A DNA stretch of 41,375 nucleotides from Propionibacteriaceae bacterium (GCA_025965155.1 JAOPXN010000021.1:1-41375); one strand, 5' to 3'; shown: positions 1 to 8,549, numbered from the stretch's first letter. The notes: generated by a model from the letters alone, not told the origin. Translations and numbers: made by a program.

Positions 1-736
1 GGTTCATCAACAACCGCGCCCGGTCCGGTTCGTGTACCTCGAGGGCGGCCAGGATGCCCCGGTGCTCGTGGTGTGCCCGGGCCAGCTGACCCTCGCTGTG
101 CAAACCCATCCAGAGCCGGGCCCTGACCGTACGGTTGGCCAGCGCGTCGATCAGCGCCGCCAGAGCCGAGTTGCCAGACGCCCTGGCCACCACGCCGTGG
201 AAGGCGATGTCGGCCTCGACGAACGCCTCGTGGCCGTGGCCGTCCCGGACCAGCGGCTCCACGTCGTCCAAGATGGTGCGGGCGGCCTGCAGCTCGTCCG
301 CACCGATGTGCAGGGCGGCCCGGGCGGCGGCCTCAGACTCCAGCACCCGACGCACCGCATGCAGATCGGCCCGGTGCTCGGGGCCCTGCAGAGCGACCAT
401 GAAGCTGATCGGGGCCAGCAGCAGGCTGGAGTCCAACGAGGTCACGTAGGTACCGTCGCCCTGCCGGGTCTCCAGCACACCCATGATGCAGAGCGCCCGT
501 ACCCCCTCGCGTAACGAGCCGCGAGAGACGCCGAGCCGCCCGGCCAGGTCCTTCTCGATCGGCAGCCGCGAGCCCGCGGTCAGCTCGCCGGCGGTGATCA
601 TCTGGGTGATGCCATTGAGGACCACATCGGTCTGCGACTCCCGCGGCGCGGCCTGAGGCGACCCGGAGGGGCCACGTTCCGGCGTCCCTGGGCACGGTGA
701 GCGCTCGCCGGACGGACCGTCTGCTTCACTGGTCAT
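1..736 (-). CDS. FadR/GntR-family transcriptional regulator (partial, C-terminus beyond window)
   Basis: A DNA-binding repressor of the FadR subfamily, probably controlling the divergent amidohydrolase gene. The visible 245 residues start with a Pro/Gly/Ser-rich stretch of about 35 residues. A winged helix-turn-helix follows (about 36-100), including AGELTAGSRLPIEKDLA and LGVSRGSLREGVRALCIMG. An all-helical FCD ligand-binding domain comes next, with the metal-ligand pattern seen in ADIAFHGVVARASGN. The reading frame runs off the left edge, so the C-terminus is missing. The ATG at 736 is chosen because a CATAAT -10 box (748 to 743) lies exactly 6 nt upstream, implying a leaderless mRNA, and an upstream ATG at 744 hits a stop at once. 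Family assignment is firm. The effector is unknown; a sugar acid or lactone product of the neighbour is an inference. Confidence 0.88.
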   Translation of the reverse strand, partial: MTSEADGPSGERSPCPGTPERGPSGSPQAAPRESQTDVVLNGITQMITAGELTAGSRLPIEKDLAGRLGVSRGSLREGVRALCIMGVLETRQGDGTYVTSLDSSLLLAPISFMVALQGPEHRADLHAVRRVLESEAAARAALHIGADELQAARTILDDVEPLVRDGHGHEAFVEADIAFHGVVARASGNSALAALIDALANRTVRARLWMGLHSEGQLARAHHEHRGILAALEVHEPDRARLLMN

Positions 737-773
737 TCGGTCATTATGGTCGTGCGCGACCGAAAGGGGTCAC
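737..773. promoter_or_regulatory. Divergent promoter region with inverted-repeat operator
   Basis: The 37 bp between the divergent genes contain the inverted repeat GGTCG-TGCG-CGACC (748-761). On the minus strand CATAAT (748-743) is a -10 box for the regulator. On the plus strand TATGGT (745-750) is a possible -10 for the amidohydrolase, which has an AAAGGGG ribosome binding site at 763-769. The repeat sits between the minus-strand -35 and -10 positions, where a FadR-type protein would repress both genes. The regulatory role is inferred. Confidence 0.5.
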
Positions 774-1640
774 ATGAGGGCGATCGACGCTCATCAGCAC
801 ATCTGGGACCTACGGCGGTCTCGATACGACTGGCTCGGCCCCGCACTGGCACCGATCAACCGGACCTTCGAGCTGGATGAGGTGCTGCCGGCGCAGCGGC
901 AAGCCGGGGTGACCGGTTCCGTTCTGGTCCAGGCCGACGACTCCGCCGAGGACACCGCGCTGATGCTGGAGGCGGCGGCGCAGCACCCGTCGGTGGTCGG
1001 GGTAGTCGGCTACGTCCCGCTGGAGCGCCCCGAAGCGGCTGCCCAACAGCTCGCCGAGCTGCGCCGGAACCCGGTTCTGGTGGGCATCCGGAACCTGATC
1101 CACGACCAGCCCGACCCCGACTATCTGGCTCGGCCCGACGTGGACGAGGGCCTCGGCGTGTTGGCCGACGCCGACGTTGCGTTCGACCTGGTGTCGGTGC
1201 TGCCCCGGCACCTGGAGCTGTTGCCCGGCATCCTTGAGCGGCACCCGAAGCTGCGGGTGGTGATCGACCACCTATCCAAGCCGCCGATCGGGGAGTCTGA
1301 CCGCGAACCCTGGTGGACGCTGATCGCCGAGGTGGCCCAGCACCCTCAGGTGTTCGCCAAGGTGTCCGGGCTGTACCCCGGCGCAGACCCGATGCAGTGG
1401 TCCACCGAAGACATCAGGCCCTTCGTGGACCGGGCGCTGGAGGTGTTCGGCCCCGACCGGCTGATGTACGGCGGGGACTGGCCAGTCTCCGTACTGGCGG
1501 GCGGCTACACCGCGGTCTGGGCCGGACTGAGCCCGCTGTTCGAGCAGCTGGCCGCACCCGATCGGGAGCTGCTGCTGAGCGGCACCGCCATCCGCTTCTA
1601 CCGCCTGGATCCCGAACGGCTGCAGCGGGCCGGGTTCTAG
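774..1640 (+). CDS. Amidohydrolase-2 family lactonase (L-fuconolactonase-like)
   Basis: A TIM-barrel metal-dependent hydrolase of 288 residues in the COG3618/PF04909 group, whose characterised members open sugar lactones such as L-fucono-1,5-lactone. The N-terminal HxH metal motif is DAHQHIWD (H7, H9). A conserved histidine lies in VIDHLSKP (H166), and the C-terminal aspartate is in MYGGDWPVS (D235). This residue pattern is typical of the family and no key residue is missing. It has no signal peptide, so it acts in the cytoplasm. The ATG at 774 has a good AAAGGGG site 4 nt upstream. It is transcribed away from the FadR-type regulator, which suggests substrate-induced expression. The exact lactone cannot be told from sequence, since fucose, rhamnose and other acid-sugar pathways use similar enzymes. 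Confidence 0.85.
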   Translation: MRAIDAHQHIWDLRRSRYDWLGPALAPINRTFELDEVLPAQRQAGVTGSVLVQADDSAEDTALMLEAAAQHPSVVGVVGYVPLERPEAAAQQLAELRRNPVLVGIRNLIHDQPDPDYLARPDVDEGLGVLADADVAFDLVSVLPRHLELLPGILERHPKLRVVIDHLSKPPIGESDREPWWTLIAEVAQHPQVFAKVSGLYPGADPMQWSTEDIRPFVDRALEVFGPDRLMYGGDWPVSVLAGGYTAVWAGLSPLFEQLAAPDRELLLSGTAIRFYRLDPERLQRAGF

Positions 1641-1657
1641 TCGGGTGAAGACCCGAC
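1640..1657 (+). terminator. Hairpin at the end of the amidohydrolase gene
   Basis: GTCGGGT-GAAG-ACCCGAC forms a perfect 7-bp stem with a GAAG tetraloop starting on the last base of the stop codon. There is no T-tract, so it may stabilise the 3' end rather than terminate strongly. Confidence 0.4.
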
Positions 1658-1668
1658 CGGCGGCGGCG

Positions 1669-1699
1669 TTGAACAGCGACTGCCCGACTCCGTTAGCGT
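1669..1699 (+). promoter_or_regulatory. Candidate leaderless promoter of the dehydratase-murB-treZ operon
   Basis: TTGAAC (1669-1674) and TAGCGT (1694-1699) are separated by 19 nt. The -10 box ends 6 nt before the ATG at 1706, which has no convincing Shine-Dalgarno sequence, so transcription probably starts on the initiator codon. The spacer is longer than ideal. Confidence 0.4.
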
Positions 1700-1705
1700 G
1701 GGGCC

Positions 1706-2131
1706 ATGGCCATCTCCGAAGAGCACGTGGGCCGCTCTTACCCTCCGACCGCACCGTACGTTGTCTCCGCAGCCAAGATCGCGGAGTTTGCCGCAGCGAT
1801 CGGGGACGACAACCCCGCCTACGCCGGCTCCGAGCCGGTGGCCCCGCCGACCTTCGTAGCCGTCATCTCCAGCACAGCCTGGCAGGCGATGTTCGACGAC
1901 CCCGAGCTCGGGCTGGCGCTGCGGCGGATCGTGCACGGCGACCAGCGCTTCGAGTACCGCCGTGCCCTGCGGGCCGGCGACGCGGTCACCGCGCAGCTGA
2001 GGATCGACAAGGTACGGACCCGCGGGACGGCCGACATCATCTCCTCCTCCGTCGAGGTACGGACGTTGGACCAAGAGCTGGTCTGCACCGCCAGTGCCAC
2101 CTTTTTCCACTCCCACGAGGCAGCCGCATGA
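1706..2131 (+). CDS. MaoC-like (R)-hydroxyacyl dehydratase subunit, HadA/UPF0336 type
   Basis: This 141-residue protein carries the N-terminal MaoC-fold (FAS1-hydratase-like) domain of HadA-type subunits. The opening MAISEEHVGRSYPP and AAKIAEFAAAIGDDNPAY are hallmarks of the UPF0336 family. Such subunits lack the catalytic Asp/His pair and pair with a HadB-type partner, which is encoded next. The complex dehydrates 3-hydroxyacyl thioesters; in mycobacteria it serves type II fatty acid synthesis, while in actinobacteria without mycolic acids its substrate is less clear. The stop codon overlaps the next start as ATGA, so translation is likely coupled. The same pair precedes secE-nusG in many actinobacteria, although no rpmG is present upstream here. 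Start chosen from the leaderless promoter 6 nt upstream. Confidence 0.85.
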   Translation: MAISEEHVGRSYPPTAPYVVSAAKIAEFAAAIGDDNPAYAGSEPVAPPTFVAVISSTAWQAMFDDPELGLALRRIVHGDQRFEYRRALRAGDAVTAQLRIDKVRTRGTADIISSSVEVRTLDQELVCTASATFFHSHEAAA

Positions 2132-2553
2132 GCACGGTCACAGCCGCCGACATCGAGGTTGGCACCCAGCTCCCGCCGCTGGTGGTCCGGTTCACCCGCG
2201 CGGACCTGGTCCGCTACGCCGGAGCCTCCACCGACTTCAACCCGATCCACTACTCGGAGCGGTTCGCGGCCCAGGTCGGTCTGCCGGGCGTGGTCGCGCA
2301 CGGCATGCTGACCATGGCCAGCGGGCTCCGCGTGGTGACCGACTGGGTCGGTGACCCGGCCAAGGTGCGGAGCTACTTCGCCCGGTTCACCAAGCCCGTC
2401 GTCGTGCCCGACGACGACCGCGGCGCCGAAGTGACCTTCACCGGCACCGTCGTCGCCAAGGCCGGCACCGTGGTGACCATCGGGATCGAGGCGGTCGCGG
2501 ATGAGGTGAAGGTGCTCGGCGCGGCCCGGGCTGAGGTCGACCTCGGTGAGTGA
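2128..2553 (+). CDS. MaoC-family (R)-hydroxyacyl dehydratase catalytic subunit, HadB type
   Basis: A single hot-dog-fold MaoC domain of 141 residues. The hydratase-2 signature is intact: the catalytic Asp and His lie in YAGASTDFNPIHYSERFA, followed by GLPGVVAHGMLTMASG. This supplies the active site for the heterodimer with the preceding subunit, dehydrating (3R)-hydroxyacyl-ACP or -CoA in the cytoplasm. The ATG at 2128 overlaps the upstream stop (ATGA). The gene's own stop (2551-2553) lies 3-5 nt inside the GTG-started murB, so the operon is translationally coupled. A longer open frame from 1645 exists in the same phase but runs through the upstream gene and has no initiation support. Confidence 0.87.
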   Translation: MSTVTAADIEVGTQLPPLVVRFTRADLVRYAGASTDFNPIHYSERFAAQVGLPGVVAHGMLTMASGLRVVTDWVGDPAKVRSYFARFTKPVVVPDDDRGAEVTFTGTVVAKAGTVVTIGIEAVADEVKVLGAARAEVDLGE

Positions 2554-3598
2554 GCCGAGCGTCACTGAGGAGCTCGCCAGCCTGGATCTCTCCCGCCACA
2601 CCACCCTGCGCGTCGGCGGCCCGGCCCGGCGGCTGGTCACGGTGCACACCGAGGCCGAGCTGATCGAGTGTGTGCGGGACCTGGACGCCGCGGGCGAGCC
2701 ACTGCTCATCCTCGGCGGCGGCTCGAACCTGCTGGTGGCTGACGCCGGATTCGAGGGCACTGTCGTAAAGATCGCCACTTCGGGTATTACCGCCGACATG
2801 TCAGCCTGCTCAGGTTCCATCGTCACCGCCGCGGCGGGGGAGAACTGGGACCACCTCGTCGCCTACACCGTCGCCCAGGAGTGGAGCGGCCTGGAGACTA
2901 TGTCCGGCATTCCCGGCCTGGTCGGCGCCACCCCGATCCAGAACGTGGGGGCCTACGGCAGCGACGTCAGCCAGACCGTGGAGACGGTACGGACCTGGGA
3001 CCGGCGGACCAACCAGCGCGCCACCTTCGCGCCGGCCGACTGCGGTTTCGGCTACCGCACATCCAGGTTCAAGACAGAGCCGGGACGGTACGTGGTGTTG
3101 TCGGTGACGTTCCAGCTCCGGCTCGGCAGCCTGTCCGCCCCGATCCGCTATCCCGAGCTGGCGAGGCGGTTGAACGTGGAGGTCGGCCAGCGGGTCGACA
3201 TCGCCGGAGTCCGGGACGCGGTGCTCGCGCTCCGGGCCGGTAAGGGGATGGTGCTGGACCCCGACGACCACGACACCTGGAGCGCCGGCTCCTTCTTCAC
3301 TAACCCGATTCTGGATCCCGCACAGGCCGACCGGCTACCGGAGGCCGCCCCCCGTTATCCGGCTGATGACGGGGTCAAGACGAGCGCCGCATGGTTGATC
3401 GAGCACTCCGGTTTCGGCCGCGGCTTCGGGAACGGCACTGCGTCGTTGTCGACCAAGCACACGCTGGCCCTGACCAACCGCGGCGGGGCCGACGCCGATG
3501 CTGTACTTTCTCTGGCCCGACAGGTGCGCGACGGCGTCCGCGCCACCTTCGGCATCGACCTTGTCCCCGAGCCCGTACTGGTGGGTTGTGAACTGTGA
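2546..3598 (+). CDS. murB: UDP-N-acetylenolpyruvoylglucosamine reductase
   Basis: MurB reduces UDP-GlcNAc-enolpyruvate to UDP-MurNAc with NADPH and FAD, the second committed step of peptidoglycan precursor synthesis in the cytoplasm. The 350-residue protein has the FAD-binding segment [16 protein letters not shown] near residues 52-67 and the conserved [20 protein letters not shown] segment. The catalytic serine loop SAGSFFTNP is present, and so is the C-terminal PEPVLVG carrying the catalytic glutamate. Length fits the family. GTG at 2546 is the start (product begins [13 protein letters not shown]); it overlaps the previous gene by 8 nt. The stop overlaps the treZ start as GTGA. murB lies in the same neighbourhood, upstream of secE, in streptomycetes. 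Confidence 0.95.
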   Translation: MSEPSVTEELASLDLSRHTTLRVGGPARRLVTVHTEAELIECVRDLDAAGEPLLILGGGSNLLVADAGFEGTVVKIATSGITADMSACSGSIVTAAAGENWDHLVAYTVAQEWSGLETMSGIPGLVGATPIQNVGAYGSDVSQTVETVRTWDRRTNQRATFAPADCGFGYRTSRFKTEPGRYVVLSVTFQLRLGSLSAPIRYPELARRLNVEVGQRVDIAGVRDAVLALRAGKGMVLDPDDHDTWSAGSFFTNPILDPAQADRLPEAAPRYPADDGVKTSAAWLIEHSGFGRGFGNGTASLSTKHTLALTNRGGADADAVLSLARQVRDGVRATFGIDLVPEPVLVGCEL

Positions 3599-5352
3599 AT
3601 CCGATCGAACCGCTGTCCCTGTGGGCACCTCGAGCCGAAAAGGTGACCCTGGTCGTAGCCGACCGCCGTTTTCCGATGGCGCGTAACGAGGCTGACTGGT
3701 GGCACGCCGCAGAAACGCTCCCCGATGAGCTGATCGACTCCGAGGTCGACTACGGCTTCATCGTGGACGACGGTGAGGTGCTGCCCGACCCACGCTCCCG
3801 CCGCCAGCCCACCGGTGTGCATGAGCTCTCGCGTACCTTCGACCCGTCCGGGCACGCCTGGGGTGATGAGGAATGGACCGGCCGGCAGCTCCCCGGCGGC
3901 GTGATCTATGAGATGCATGTCGGCACGTTCACCCCCGAGGGGACGCTGCTGTCGGCGATCGAGCGGCTGGACCACCTGGTCGAGCTCGGCATCGACTTCG
4001 TCGAGCTGATGCCGGTCAACGGGTTCAACGGCCCGCACGGCTGGGGCTACGACGGTGTCCTTTGGTACACCGTGCACGAGCAGTATGGCGGCCCCGCGGC
4101 GTACCAGCAGTTCGTCGACGCGTGCCATCAGCGGGGTCTGGCGGTGATCCAGGACGTGGTCTACAACCACCTCGGACCCAGCGGCAACTACCTGCCGCAG
4201 TTCGGCCCGTACCTGAAGGACGGGGCCGCGAACGTCTGGGGCGACACGGTGAACCTGGACGGTGAGGACTCCGACGAGGTTCGCCGCTACATCATCGACA
4301 ACGCGCTGATGTGGCTGCGGGACTACCACGTCGACGGGCTCCGGCTGGACGCCGTGCATGCGCTGCTGGACACCCGCGCCACGCACCTGCTGGAGGAGCT
4401 CAGCATCGAGGTGGAGGCCCTCAGCACCTTCCTCAACCGGCCGCTGTCGCTGATCGCCGAGTCCGACCTCAACGACCCCCGGATGATCACCCCCCGGGAG
4501 GCCGGCGGCTACGGACTCACCGCCCAGTGGAGCGACGACTTCCACCACGCGCTGTACGTCAGCCTGACCTCCGACACCGCCGGGTACTACGCCGACTTCG
4601 ACTCCCTCGGGGCCCTCGCCAAGGTGTTCGAAGCGGGGTTCTTCCACGACGGGACGATGTCGACCTTCCGCGGCCGTACCCACGGCAACCGGATCGACAC
4701 TCTCCGTACCCCGACGTGGCGGCTGGTTGTCTGCTCCGACAACCACGACCAGATCGGCAACCGCGCTGCCGGTGACCGGCTGTCGTCCCGGTTGGACCCT
4801 GACCAGCTGCGGATCGCGGCGCTGGTCACTTTGCTGAGCCCGTTCACTCCGATGGTCTTCATGGGCGAGGAGTGGGGTGCATCGACCCCGTGGCAGTTCT
4901 TCACCTCTCACCCGGAGCCGGAGCTGGCCGAGCAGGTGGCCAAGGGGCGGGTGGAGGAGTTCGCGCAGATGGACTGGGACCTCACTGCCGTGCCGAACCC
5001 GCAGGAGCTCAGCACCTTCACCAACTCCAAGCTCGACTGGGACGAGGCAGGTGTCGGTGCCCATGCTGAGCTGCTGGAGTTCTACCGTCGGCTGATCGCG
5101 ATGCGTCGGACCTTCCCGGACCTGACCGACCCACGGTTCGACCGGTCCGTGACGAGCTTCAGCGACGAGGACGGCTGGCTGATGGTTGAGCGGGGCGAGA
5201 TGGTGCTGGTGGTGAACTTCAGCGGTTCTGCCTCCGAGGTCACACTGCCGAGGGCGGCGAGCACGGTGCTCCAGGTCGGCGACGTCCAGGTCTTCGGCGA
5301 CTCCGTCAAGCTGGGCGGCCACAGCGCGCTGCTGGGGCAGCTCGACGCCTGA
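3595..5352 (+). CDS. treZ: Malto-oligosyltrehalose trehalohydrolase
   Basis: TreZ, a GH13 enzyme, releases trehalose from maltooligosyl-trehalose, the final step of the TreY-TreZ route from glycogen or maltodextrin. The 585-residue protein has an N-terminal beta-sandwich ([15 protein letters not shown]). The (beta/alpha)8 barrel contains [10 protein letters not shown], the nucleophile Asp252 in [12 protein letters not shown], the acid/base Glu289 in LIAESDLND and Asp385 in [11 protein letters not shown]-terminal beta domain ends the protein. All catalytic residues are present. The GTG start overlaps the murB stop by 4 nt (GTGA), so it is translationally coupled to a cell-wall gene. No treY or treX is visible in the window, so its partner must be elsewhere. 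Confidence 0.93.
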   Translation: MNPIEPLSLWAPRAEKVTLVVADRRFPMARNEADWWHAAETLPDELIDSEVDYGFIVDDGEVLPDPRSRRQPTGVHELSRTFDPSGHAWGDEEWTGRQLPGGVIYEMHVGTFTPEGTLLSAIERLDHLVELGIDFVELMPVNGFNGPHGWGYDGVLWYTVHEQYGGPAAYQQFVDACHQRGLAVIQDVVYNHLGPSGNYLPQFGPYLKDGAANVWGDTVNLDGEDSDEVRRYIIDNALMWLRDYHVDGLRLDAVHALLDTRATHLLEELSIEVEALSTFLNRPLSLIAESDLNDPRMITPREAGGYGLTAQWSDDFHHALYVSLTSDTAGYYADFDSLGALAKVFEAGFFHDGTMSTFRGRTHGNRIDTLRTPTWRLVVCSDNHDQIGNRAAGDRLSSRLDPDQLRIAALVTLLSPFTPMVFMGEEWGASTPWQFFTSHPEPELAEQVAKGRVEEFAQMDWDLTAVPNPQELSTFTNSKLDWDEAGVGAHAELLEFYRRLIAMRRTFPDLTDPRFDRSVTSFSDEDGWLMVERGEMVLVVNFSGSASEVTLPRAASTVLQVGDVQVFGDSVKLGGHSALLGQLDA

Positions 5353-5373
5353 GTCGCCCTCAGCTCAGTCGAG
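5341..5373. terminator. Weak hairpin between convergent treZ and acyl-CoA ligase genes
   Basis: The 12-bp gap and flanking codons can fold as CTGAG-TCGCC-CTCAG (5349-5363), flanked by CTCGAC/GTCGAG (5341-5346 and 5368-5373). There is no T-tract. It may limit read-through in both directions; this is tentative. Confidence 0.25.
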
Positions 5374-6858
5374 CTTGATCGCGCGCTTGAGGATCTTTCC
5401 GGTTGGGCCCTTCGGCAACGGCCCAAACCGGATGATCCGGGGGTACTTGTAGACGGCGATCCGCTCCTTGACCCAGTCGCGTAGCTCGTCCTCGGTCACC
5501 GCTCCACCTTCCCGGAGGGTGACCAGGGCGGCGATCTCCTCCCCATGCTGCGGGTCGGGGACGCCGAACACCGCCGCCTCTGCGACGTCCGGGTGGGTGT
5601 ACAGCACCTCCTCGATCTCGCGTGGGTACACGTTGAAGCCGTTGCGGATGATCATGTCCTTGAGCCGGTCCACGACGGCGTAGTAGCCGTCCGCGTCGCG
5701 GGTGGCCAGGTCGCCGCTATGGAACCAGCCGCCGCGCATCGCTTCGGCGGTGGCGTCGGGCCGGTTCCAGTACCCCTTCATCACGTTCTCCCCACGGATG
5801 ACGATCTCGCCGATCTCACCGTCGTCGACCGGCTGCCCGTCGGCGTCCCAGAGCTCGAACTCCACGCCGCGGATCGGGGTGCCGATGGTGCCGGGTTTGG
5901 TCGGCCGGTCCGGGTGGTTGAACGAGGCGATCGGCGACGTCTCCGACAGCCCGTATCCCTCGAGCAGCAGAAAGCCGAAGGTCCGCTCGACCCCGCGCAG
6001 GACTTCCACCGGTAGCGACGCGCCACCCGAGGCGGCGACCCGCAGCGTGCTGGTGTCGAACCGGCCGGGTTCTTTGACGGCCAGCAGGCCCATGTACATG
6101 GTGGGTACGCCGAGGAAGACGGTGACCCGGTCACGCTGGACGATCTCCAACGCGGCCTCCCCGTCGAACTTCGGGAGCAGGGTGAGGCAGGCGCCGCCGG
6201 CGATGGCAGCGTTCAGACCGACGGTCTGACCGAACGAGTGGAACAGCGGCAGCCCGCCGAAAACCACGTCGCCCGGTGCGAGCGGCATCAACGTCTCCAG
6301 CGAGGTCATCACGTTGCTGCTCAGGTTGGCGTGCGACAGCTCGGCGCCCTTCGGGGTGCCCGTGGTGCCGGAGGTGTAGAGGATGACGGCGGTGTCGCTA
6401 CTGCCGCGCTGCGCCACCTCAGCCGTGGGTTCGGTCCCGGCCAGCAGGGTGTCGAACTCGCCGAGGGTGGTGAGGATGACGTCCGTTCCGGTCGTGCTGG
6501 CCGCTTTGGTGGCCTCCTCGGCGAACATCGGGAACACAACGGCGACCTTGGCGCCGGAGTCCTCCCAGCCGAACGCGATCTCGCCCGCCTTCAGCAACGG
6601 GTTCATCGGCACGACGATCGCTCCCAGCCGCAGGATCGCGTAGTAGGCCACCGGGAAGTAGCCCACGTTGGGCATGATCAGTGCGACCCGGTCCCCGGCA
6701 CCCACCCCGTGGTCGGTCAGCACGGTGGCGAACCGCGCCGAGGCGGCGTCCAGGGCGGCGTAGGTGAGGATGGACTCACCCTGCTTGATGGCCGGCAGAG
6801 TCGGGTCCGCGGCAGCCCGGTCGGCGAGCCAGCAGGCGATGTTCGCGTTCACAGTCAT
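5365..6858 (-). CDS. Acyl-CoA synthetase (AMP-forming, long-chain fatty acid-CoA ligase type)
   Basis: An ANL-superfamily ligase of 497 residues that activates a carboxylic acid with ATP and CoA through an acyl-adenylate. Visible motifs include the P-loop-like ILYTSGTTGTPKG, then GYGLSETSP. The hinge segment follows: GGWFHSGDLATRDADGYY, then VVDRLKDMIIRNGFNVYPRE. The C-terminal catalytic lysine lies in PTGKILKR. No transmembrane segment or signal peptide is seen. The frame opens at a GTG (6867), but the ATG at 6858 is preferred because TACAGT (6871-6866, minus) ends 7 nt upstream, as for a leaderless transcript. Chain-length preference cannot be told; a medium- or long-chain fatty acid is the usual guess for this subgroup. 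It diverges from the aminotransferase gene. Confidence 0.87.
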   Translation of the reverse strand: MTVNANIACWLADRAAADPTLPAIKQGESILTYAALDAASARFATVLTDHGVGAGDRVALIMPNVGYFPVAYYAILRLGAIVVPMNPLLKAGEIAFGWEDSGAKVAVVFPMFAEEATKAASTTGTDVILTTLGEFDTLLAGTEPTAEVAQRGSSDTAVILYTSGTTGTPKGAELSHANLSSNVMTSLETLMPLAPGDVVFGGLPLFHSFGQTVGLNAAIAGGACLTLLPKFDGEAALEIVQRDRVTVFLGVPTMYMGLLAVKEPGRFDTSTLRVAASGGASLPVEVLRGVERTFGFLLLEGYGLSETSPIASFNHPDRPTKPGTIGTPIRGVEFELWDADGQPVDDGEIGEIVIRGENVMKGYWNRPDATAEAMRGGWFHSGDLATRDADGYYAVVDRLKDMIIRNGFNVYPREIEEVLYTHPDVAEAAVFGVPDPQHGEEIAALVTLREGGAVTEDELRDWVKERIAVYKYPRIIRFGPLPKGPTGKILKRAIKLD

Positions 6859-6865
6859 GCCTGGC

Positions 6866-6946
6866 ACTGTAGTTATGACCCGCCGGCGGTGCGCCTCATC
6901 TGCGCATTCGGCTGGGAAACGTCTCGCCGGTCGCTGCCGATAGACT
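6866..6946. promoter_or_regulatory. Divergent promoter region of acyl-CoA ligase and aminotransferase
   Basis: Minus strand: TACAGT at 6871-6866 is a -10 box 7 nt from the ligase ATG. Plus strand: TAGACT at 6941-6946 is a plausible -10 for the aminotransferase, giving a leader of about 35-40 nt. No clear -35 box is seen for either. Confidence 0.35.
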
Positions 6947-6988
6947 CATGCATCGATCGCAGACCCACCCTCGACCGATGGATATCCC

Positions 6989-8266
6989 ATGAGCCTGGCC
7001 TCCCTGAGCCGCGACGAACTGACCGCCCTGCACGAACACCAGACCAAGGCCTACGACCAGCTGGTCGAACGTGGCCTCAGGCTGGATCTGACCCGGGGTA
7101 AGCCGGCGGCCGCTCAGCTGGACCTCTCCAACGCACTCCTGGCCCTGCCGGGGGAGGGGGACTACCGCGACGTCTCCGGAGCGGACTGCCGCAACTACGG
7201 CGGCACCCAAGGGCTGCTGGAGATCCGGGAGATCTTCGCCGAGCTGCTGAACGTGCCGGTCGGACAGCTGGTGGCCGGCGACAACGCCAGCCTGTCCATC
7301 ATGCACGACACGCTGGTGTACTCCCTGCTCAAGGGGGCCGTGGACTCGGCCCGGCCGTGGGCTCAGGAGGAGAAGATCACCTTCATCTGCCCGGTCCCCG
7401 GCTACGACCGGCACTTCGCCCTCTGCGAGCAGTTCGGCATTGAGATGGTCACGGTGCCGCTGGGTCCCGACGGCCCCGACCTGGATGCCGTACGTGAGCT
7501 GGTGGCCAACGACCCATCCGTCCGCGGCATCTGGGTGGTGCCGACGTACGCCAACCCGAACGGCGCCGTCTACACCGAGGAGGTGACCCGGGCGCTGGTC
7601 TCGATGCCGGCCGCCGCCGCAGACTTCAAGATCTTCTGGGACAACGCGTACGCGGTGCACCACCTGACCGACCGGCAGGCTCCTGCACTTGACGTGTTGG
7701 GCCTGGCCGAGGAGGCCGGTAACCCGAACCGGGTCTTCCTGTTCGCGTCCACCTCGAAGATTACCTTCGCCGGTAGCGGAGTCTCCTTCTTCGCCGGGTC
7801 GCCCCCCAACGTCGACTGGTACCTCAAGCACCTGAGCAAGCGGACCATCGGCCCGGACAAGCTCAACCACCTGCGGCACGCCCGGTTCCTGCGCGACGCC
7901 GACGGCGTCCGCGACCTGATGGCGCGGCACCGGTCCATCATCGAGCCCAAGTTCCAGATCGTCACCGACATCCTGGCCAAGCGTCTCGGCGACCTGGAGG
8001 CGGCCACCTGGACCGATCCCGATGGCGGGTACTTCATCAGCTTGGACGTGGCGGACGGTACCGCCACCCGGGTGGTGGCGCTGGCCAAGGCGGCGGGCAT
8101 TGCGATGACCGGGGCCGGGGCGGCGTTCCCGTACGGCAACGACCCTCGGGACCGCAACATCCGGATCGCACCCACCTTCCCGTCCCCGGACGAGCTGGCC
8201 GACGCGATCGAAGGGCTGTCGGTCTGCGTGCTGCTGGCCGCGACCGAGAAGCTGCTCGCCGACTGA
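6989..8266 (+). CDS. Aspartate aminotransferase-like PLP enzyme (class Ic type, PF12897)
   Basis: A fold-type I PLP aminotransferase of 425 residues related to the class Ic aspartate aminotransferases found in actinobacteria. Features include LDLTRGKPAAAQLDLS near the N-terminus, the substrate/cofactor loop YGGTQGLLEIR, and VPTYANPNGAVY with the conserved Asn. IFWDNAYAVHHL carries the PLP-contacting Asp and Tyr. The Schiff-base lysine is K257 in STSKITFAGSG, and IRIAPTFPS carries the C-terminal substrate-binding Arg. It would transfer the amino group between aspartate or glutamate and 2-oxoacids in the cytoplasm. A homologue at this position, just upstream of tRNA-Trp-secE, is known in streptomycetes. 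ATG at 6989 is the only start that fits. Annotation as a MocR-type regulator is excluded because there is no DNA-binding domain. Confidence 0.88.
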   Translation: MSLASLSRDELTALHEHQTKAYDQLVERGLRLDLTRGKPAAAQLDLSNALLALPGEGDYRDVSGADCRNYGGTQGLLEIREIFAELLNVPVGQLVAGDNASLSIMHDTLVYSLLKGAVDSARPWAQEEKITFICPVPGYDRHFALCEQFGIEMVTVPLGPDGPDLDAVRELVANDPSVRGIWVVPTYANPNGAVYTEEVTRALVSMPAAAADFKIFWDNAYAVHHLTDRQAPALDVLGLAEEAGNPNRVFLFASTSKITFAGSGVSFFAGSPPNVDWYLKHLSKRTIGPDKLNHLRHARFLRDADGVRDLMARHRSIIEPKFQIVTDILAKRLGDLEAATWTDPDGGYFISLDVADGTATRVVALAKAAGIAMTGAGAAFPYGNDPRDRNIRIAPTFPSPDELADAIEGLSVCVLLAATEKLLAD

Positions 8267-8333
8267 CGCGGGTACCGTGGACACAGCGGACCGCGCGAAC
8301 GTCACCGTTACGACGGCTTCGTGACTGTGCCGG

Positions 8334-8363
8334 TTCGACTCTGGTAGCAAACCTAAGTACACT
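8334..8363 (+). promoter_or_regulatory. Candidate promoter for tRNA-Trp and secE-nusG
   Basis: TTCGAC (8334-8339) and TACACT (8358-8363) are separated by 18 nt in the 168-bp gap before the tRNA. A small hairpin TGGTG-GAAG-CACCA follows at 8372-8385. This is the best promoter-like pair in the gap. Confidence 0.4.
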
Positions 8364-8434
8364 CAACGTCTTGGTGGAAGCACCACTGTTTCTGTGCGCC
8401 CTTGGTTAGCGCGGACCAGCGGTGTGACCACCGA

Positions 8435-8507
8435 AGGGCAATAGCTCAATTGGCAGAGCATCGGTCTCCAAAACCGAAGGTTGTGGGTTCAAGTCCCTCT
8501 TGCCCTG
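8435..8507 (+). tRNA. trnW: tRNA-Trp (anticodon CCA)
   Basis: A complete cloverleaf. The acceptor stem AGGGCAA (8435-8441) pairs with TTGCCCT (8500-8506). The D-arm has GCTC/GAGC, the anticodon stem is TCGGT/ACCGA, the loop CTCCAAA has CCA at 8468-8470, and the T-arm contains GGTTCAAGTCC. The discriminator base is G8507. The 3' CCA is not encoded (CGG follows), so it must be added after transcription. The position directly upstream of secE is conserved in actinobacteria. Confidence 0.97.
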
Positions 8508-8549
8508 CGGATTCGACTCCCGCGTCGTGCGGGAGCCGAGGCGATCCGC
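8507..8549 (+). other. Structured tRNA-Trp 3' trailer
   Basis: Immediately after the tRNA, CTCCCGC-GTCGT-GCGGGAG (8517-8535) forms a perfect 7-bp hairpin inside an outer pairing GCGGAT (8507-8512) with ATCCGC (8544-8549). There is no T-tract. It may act as a processing signal that separates tRNA from the secE message, or as a partial terminator. Confidence 0.4.

Noticed and set aside
1645-2553. A single 302-codon plus-strand frame that might fuse both dehydratase subunits.
   Set aside because: The first 160 codons are out of phase with the first subunit and make no MaoC sequence. The two subunits are separate genes overlapping at ATGA.
3355-5322. A 655-codon minus-strand frame across treZ.
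   Set aside because: It is the antisense shadow of treZ, with composition typical of complementary GC-rich codons and no domain.
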